DNA of 64,000 nucleotides from Glandiceps talaboti (Eukaryota > Hemichordata > Enteropneusta > Spengelidae), in contig NC_135563.1 of assembly GCF_964340395.1 (NCBI RefSeq), forward strand, positions 19,701,651 to 19,765,650, given 5' to 3'. Made by a program: the position numbers and the translations under genes. Below the pieces are notes generated by a model. The model was not told the DNA's origin. It saw nothing but the letters and a program-made list of their open reading frames with translations, and made no database searches. Positions 59,047 to 64,000 of this stretch are shown piece after piece. How positions within the stretch are numbered: position 1 is the stretch's first letter; the number at the start of each line of letters is the position of its first letter.

Positions 59047-59112
59047 TGAGTGGGATTAGGACCCAGGACCCCCTGAATACTAATTTTGAGCTGTAACAAC
59101 TATGCCACAGGG
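59047..59112 (-). repeat. tRNA-like (SINE or pseudo-tRNA) sequence
   Basis: The minus strand reads TGGCATAGTTGT, matching the Pol III A box at about 11 of 12 positions. It is followed after about 35 bases by GGTCCTAATCC, which matches the B box at 9 of 11. Spacing is right for a tRNA-derived promoter. A stable cloverleaf is not evident. Confidence 0.45.
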
Positions 59113-59490
59113 AGATGGTGTTAAAAAAATTAATTGAGATGTTTGAACTGGGGAGGGTCATAGTTTACAGACACAAAATTGTGGGGTAACTTTTTAGCAC
59201 AATGGACTGGGGGGGGGGGGGGGGTTGTCACATTTCATGATTTATAAATACTGAAGGCGCCCTTAGTAACACCATTATATGTCGTGAAGGCTATTCACAC
59301 ACCACCCAACCATTCACTCTTGTTATAATGCTGTCATATTTTTTTGAGAAAAAACAAACAAACAAAAAACCCAGTAACATGTGACATCCACAGACAAAAC
59401 GAGACGATGACAAGAAAAGACAGATCCACACTTTATAAACCAAGTCAGAAATAAGACAAAGAATTGCTTTAATATGTGCATATGTTATTG

Positions 59491-62400
59491 TTTATTGATA
59501 AGAAGTAAGTCTTTCCTCACAGTACAAGGAAAGATAGATTTTTGTACATTGTTAGTATAGATATGTGAGCATAACATGTTAATTACAAAATATCAGTTTT
59601 CTGTTACATAGTTAGTGTCTAGCAGTATGTGCAATAGAAAGATGTTAATTTGAAAGAAAACATACTCATATCTACAATATATTTTGACTATCTTTGTGTG
59701 ACCACCCCTTTTTCATGACTTTAGTACTATTCAGAACAGCAAGGCTATTCCATACTTGATAAAATATGGGGGTGGGACCGATATAAACGGACACCATTAT
59801 TCAGTCAAAGCCTCTTTGATTTTCTGTCCAAGATGATGTACAGTAAAGTGTCGTGAACTGGAAGATAAAGAACACTTGTTGCTATGCAACTGGCACACAA
59901 ACAGTACTTGTAAGGATGCAAATATCCCTAAACAGGCAGATATAGGCTATTCACTGCTATGCAAACAATTCTAGTTATAATGCAATTATCCCTCAACTCT
60001 GTACAAATAATTATATATACTTGCATATATAAGATGCATTTGAAAGTATCAATGCCTCTAGATATGACAACAGGTTCAAACTTGTCAAGACATACTACAT
60101 GTAATAGAGTGTCACAGATATTGAGTAAATCTAGGCACATACTTGATCATTTCTAGACTATGGCAGACTTTTACAGCAGTTATATTTCTTGCAAAATATT
60201 ACAGAATTTGAGAAAGGTTGATAGATTATTAATATTTACAAGATTTGAATTGTTATTTGCCAATGGCATGTACATTTTAGACACTCTGTTATACACCATG
60301 ATAAAATTTATGGGCAGTTGACAGTAAATGGGTGTGTGTTTTCATGTAGAGCTATTCTTTCCCACACTGTGTTCAATTCAGCCATTCAGTAGTGTGTACT
60401 GCAGCCTCTAATGTGAATATCAGAATAAATGGCCAGTAAATAAAGTAACTATTCATACAGCATGAAAAACTAACCTACATTATTCCTGTTCAGAGGAAAA
60501 CTGGACATTTTTCTACTTTGACAAATAAATGATTTGAGTGGAAGGCCTAACATCTATGCTTGTCAACAATTGTTTCAATCATTCTTCCTAAGATCAATTA
60601 GCCAATCATACTGCTTCAATCAAGCAACCAACCAATCAAATGGCTTCAATTAACCAACCAACCAATCAGATTGAATCAATTCATTTACCTATTAAACTAA
60701 TATCATTCTCTAAACAGTTTAGTTACTTAAATTTTGTAAATATCTTAAGATTGTTCGTAAATTAAATTTGCTTTCATTGATTTTTTATTGATATCTGTAC
60801 ATGAGAATTTATTCAAACTTTTAAACACCTGAACATAGTGCTCCAAGTTTATGATTATGTACCTTGACTAGACTTCAAAATCTAAAACTGAAATACACAA
60901 TACATGCTATTTCTACTCTGTTCTATGCAAAATGTAAATGTGTTCATGATGCTGCCAGCCAGTCTGTCGATTTTAAATAAATTGATTTACAATTCTGTAC
61001 AACGATTAGTATGCAACAGTGGTCGTTGAAATTTTGAAATAATTAGAAAATGGTATTTTGTACATAGCTAACACGAAATTAATAAAATATGACAATAGTA
61101 TCATGCCAATTAATCTAAGATAACAGCATTTAATTGCTACTAAACGTACAAACTTTGTGCACTAATCAACTAATTCTCTACCTGTGCTACCTTAACTTAA
61201 CAGCTTGTAAACATCGTGTATGAACATATAAATATATGAAAAGTATAGAAAAAGATTTAGTAAATGAGATATGATAGAAAACAGTTACACTAAAGTTTGA
61301 AACGATTACAGTATATTAGTAAAAAGTGCATAGAAAGAGGCTCAAGATGCATGTTGTTTCTTTACTCCAGTGATTGAATTCAACTTCAGCAGCCACACAC
61401 TCCTGATACAATGACAAGGTAAATTGCATGGGAAAATTTCAATATTTTTTGCACTTAATGCATGGCAGATGCATGCAAAATAAAATGTCTATCCGAACTG
61501 TAGCGAAACATGTTGGATTTTGTTGAAAGTGCACCTGATAAATATTAATGCTAGTGTTGATGTTTGGTGCAAAATTTTCAAGCAGAAGTATAGGAAGAAA
61601 CATAGCTTCCATTCTAACTATGTCTGATGTCAACCTCACCAAAAACTTGGCTTTTTGACTTCCAGCACTCAATTTCATCAATACACTACACTACATTCAC
61701 ATGGATTTCACTCACAAGCTCTTGGAAAGAGAACAAGTAAATAATTTCTTGAAAACTTTTAATAAACTAATTTCCCATTGTTTTCCATTTCATAACTTTG
61801 ATGCATAAATTATATCAACATTTCACTTGTCACAAATGACATCATACCTTATATTAATTCCATTATTCTATAAATACGATGATTGGTCACCATTTCACTC
61901 ACGTTGGATAAATAACATCACTATTTCAATTGAATCTTACATCGACGGCAAATTTGCCATTTTTCTCGATCCCAAACTTACATTCCCACTTATTCTATTT
62001 TAGATCACAGACATACATATCACAAGTGTACAACAATAATATGTTTGGCAAGTTAGACTCTTTGGTTGTTGATATTTTCAAATCTGAAACCTGACATGGA
62101 TGTTTACTTACCATACATTCTACTCTAAAGTATCATATACCTCCCATACAAAGTACTCTCAAAGGTCATATATTTCAACTTCACCTTGGACCAGTTTCTG
62201 GGGCAATTTGTTGACCTGATTATTGAGATACTTCATGTTATTTGACCATGATCCACTCCCTCTATGCAAACATCTAATAGATAACTACCATCTGATAATT
62301 ACTGATAATAGAAGCTATTTTTAGCTAATACCAATAGTTACTGATTATTTATAACAAAATATTTTGCTAGTGATCAGTAAAATTTGACTGAACCACCACC

Positions 62401-63552
62401 CCCTCATAAAGATAGCAGAATAGTATTATCAGTGTGTATGTGACCTTTGCACAATTTGTACATGGGCATTTTCAAAAAGTTTTGGCTATACAGTAGGACA
62501 TATACTTCAACCATATCAAATAATAACAGCAGTCATGCAAATGTTTTAAAGTTAACTGAGATTATAATTGGCACACATAAAACTCCTGTTTTGGAATGAT
62601 TTTTGCAATTAAGTAAACTTAATTGTAGAAAAACAAAACTTTTATAACTGTATTCCCCGTGATTATAACTTCAGAGATACTTTCCCTGTACCATATCATA
62701 CCAATATTATGCTTTTTTAATAGGCTGGCTGGATTACTAAATATAACATACAACTATACATATCTATTGGTCTGAGGACAAAGTATGGTGTTTGAACCAT
62801 TGAGTGGCCCACGTCTGCTAATTTGGTAGGGTCAATGCTGAGAAACTAAATACTAAACTTTAACATTCAATGTTTACAGTTATGCAAAGTTTTCTACCCA
62901 ATCCTATCTCTGGATTAACATATATATGCTAGACATCAATTCATAGAAGTTCACTTTTTCACTCTGAAACCTCAAACTACCTGCTGCCTTTAATTTTCAT
63001 TTTCATAAATATCCGACTATCCTCTCTGGCTTTTTTGTCCAGTTTGAAATATGACAATTTACAACTAGACTTGTTCTTACACTGTTGCCATGGATACAAT
63101 CAATCAAGCACACTGAATTATTGCCACTATTTGTCGATAGAAGCCCTTAACAGAATTCATCAAAATTCATCTACTGATAGTTGCTTCTGGGGTCAAAGGT
63201 TGCAGGAAGATGTTTGAGGTTTCAGACCACAAATTTACATTTAGTTTTATTGCAAAAAAATCTCAGAAGTTTTCTCAAAATTTCTACACACTCACCTTGT
63301 ATTGTTAGTATAAAAAAAAACTGACCATATTGTGCAATACTGGTAATATTATCAACTAAGTATATTTCAGCCGTGATTACATATATAATTATGATTTCAG
63401 AAATGGCGCATTACGCAACAGAAAAAGAGCAATTGATGTTGTTACCGACATTACCATGGCTACAAAGCGACAATCTTATGCTTGTACACAAATTATTCAT
63501 TCTATAACAGATCAACTTGTTGCCATAGTGACATTACCATGGTTACAGTGAA
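59491..63552 (-). other. Possible long ferlin 3' UTR
   Basis: Sequence between the ferlin stop and an AATAAA at 59491-59496 (plus-strand TTTATT) is uniformly AT-rich and almost free of the microsatellites and hairpin elements common elsewhere in the window. That contrast suggests constrained transcribed sequence. However, another AATAAA lies only about 300 bases after the stop (63246-63251), so the 3' UTR may be short. No other gene was seen in the interval. Confidence 0.3.
63246..63251 (-). terminator. Proximal candidate polyadenylation signal of the ferlin gene
   Basis: Plus-strand TTTATT, that is AATAAA on the gene strand, about 300 bases past the stop codon. Confidence 0.4.
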
Positions 63553-63733
63553 TTATACTCCTACAATCTTGTTTGCCAGGGCACCAGGGAATGTATAGAA
63601 GAAGAGGATGAGGATGAGAGCCAGGAGCAGAATAATGAGGGCACCAATGATGTACCACTTGAATCGTCCCCACAGGATAAATCGTAGACTTTTCCATGGT
63701 GATGTCAACCAATTGAAGGATGTTTGTGGACGA
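63553..63733 (-). CDS. Ferlin (dysferlin/myoferlin type), C-terminal exon, partial gene
   Basis: The terminal exon follows TTTTCTGTGCAG| in phase 2 and ends at TAA. It encodes 59 residues: RPQTSFNWLTSPWKSLRFI, then LWGRFKWYIIG, a strongly hydrophobic segment of about 22 residues, and a short luminal end FPGALANKIVGV. The R-P-x-T-S-F-x-W...SPxK...RFKW pattern before a single C-terminal membrane span is specific to ferlins, the multi-C2-domain proteins of calcium-dependent membrane fusion and repair. It looks closer to type I (dysferlin/myoferlin) than to otoferlin. All C2 domains lie beyond the window. The gene runs toward the CYP26 pair. Confidence 0.85.
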
Positions 63734-63892
63734 CTGCACAGAAAATAAAGGCAATTGTAAGGGTATGATCTTGGCACAAATACTTGCAAATTTTTTTTTT
63801 ATTCAATAAGGCCACATGCTTCTTGAAACAGATAGGAAAACAAAATCACAAAAATGATGTCACAATTGTACTTAATTTGGTTCACTGAGATA

Positions 63893-63993
63893 GGGGTCAT
63901 GTTGGGGTCATTCTTACTTTGCATGTAATGTTAGGGGTTCATGTAGGGGTCATATTTTGGTTTATCAAGATATAGGGTCATACTTGGGGGTCA
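63893..63993 (+). repeat. Degenerate GGGGTCAT repeat with two DR5-spaced half-site pairs
   Basis: In the last ferlin intron, GGGTCA at 63894-63899 and 63905-63910 are separated by five bases. GGTTCA at 63936-63941 and GGGTCA at 63947-63952 are also five apart. Two more GGGTCA at 63975-63980 and 63988-63993 are seven apart. All fit RGKTCA. The roughly 11-base period also fits a simple minisatellite. Confidence 0.55.
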
Positions 63994-64000
63994 TATCTTG

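Overview
This window is a stretch of animal (metazoan) nuclear genome. It has spliced genes with GT-AG introns, long intergenic DNA, many di- to hexanucleotide microsatellites, and many small inverted-repeat transposons. Two gene types can be recognised: a pair of CYP26 retinoic-acid hydroxylase genes and the last exon of a ferlin. CYP26 next to a ferlin, together with a consensus retinoic acid response element in one CYP26 promoter, points to a deuterostome. The single ferlin and a lineage-specific-looking CYP26 pair suggest an invertebrate deuterostome such as an amphioxus or hemichordate. The species cannot be fixed from the sequence alone.

Layout. 1-4.7 kb is a nest of small inverted-repeat elements, including an 89-bp-arm palindrome. 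4.7-18.3 kb has no recognisable gene; it holds a LINE reverse-transcriptase remnant, several MITE copies and a few microsatellites. 18.3-23.8 kb is CYP26 copy 1 on the + strand (4 exons, 508 aa), with a TATA box and a direct-repeat-5 RARE just upstream. 23.8-32.8 kb is intergenic, with a 415-bp transposon that has perfect 71-bp terminal repeats and large microsatellites. 32.8-38.2 kb is CYP26 copy 2 on the - strand (4 exons, 506 aa), tail-to-tail with copy 1. 38.2-59.5 kb is mostly non-coding; it has two uncertain minus-strand coding candidates (39.1-39.6 and 53.1-53.3 kb), tRNA-like fragments and transposon relics. 59.5-63.7 kb holds the ferlin 3' end on the - strand: a terminal exon at 63,553-63,733 and a possible long 3' UTR. 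The window ends inside a ferlin intron with an array of nuclear-receptor-like half-sites.

How the parts fit. CYP26 enzymes oxidise all-trans retinoic acid and so clear it from cells. Retinoic acid receptors binding the DR5 element would induce copy 1, giving a negative-feedback loop. Both copies share intron positions and phase, and a 172-bp part of exon 1 is almost identical between them while exon 2 is only about 60 percent identical in protein. That pattern points to local gene conversion between the inverted copies. In vertebrates CYP26A1/C1 lies beside MYOF and CYP26B1 near DYSF, so the linkage here looks like the unduplicated ancestral arrangement.
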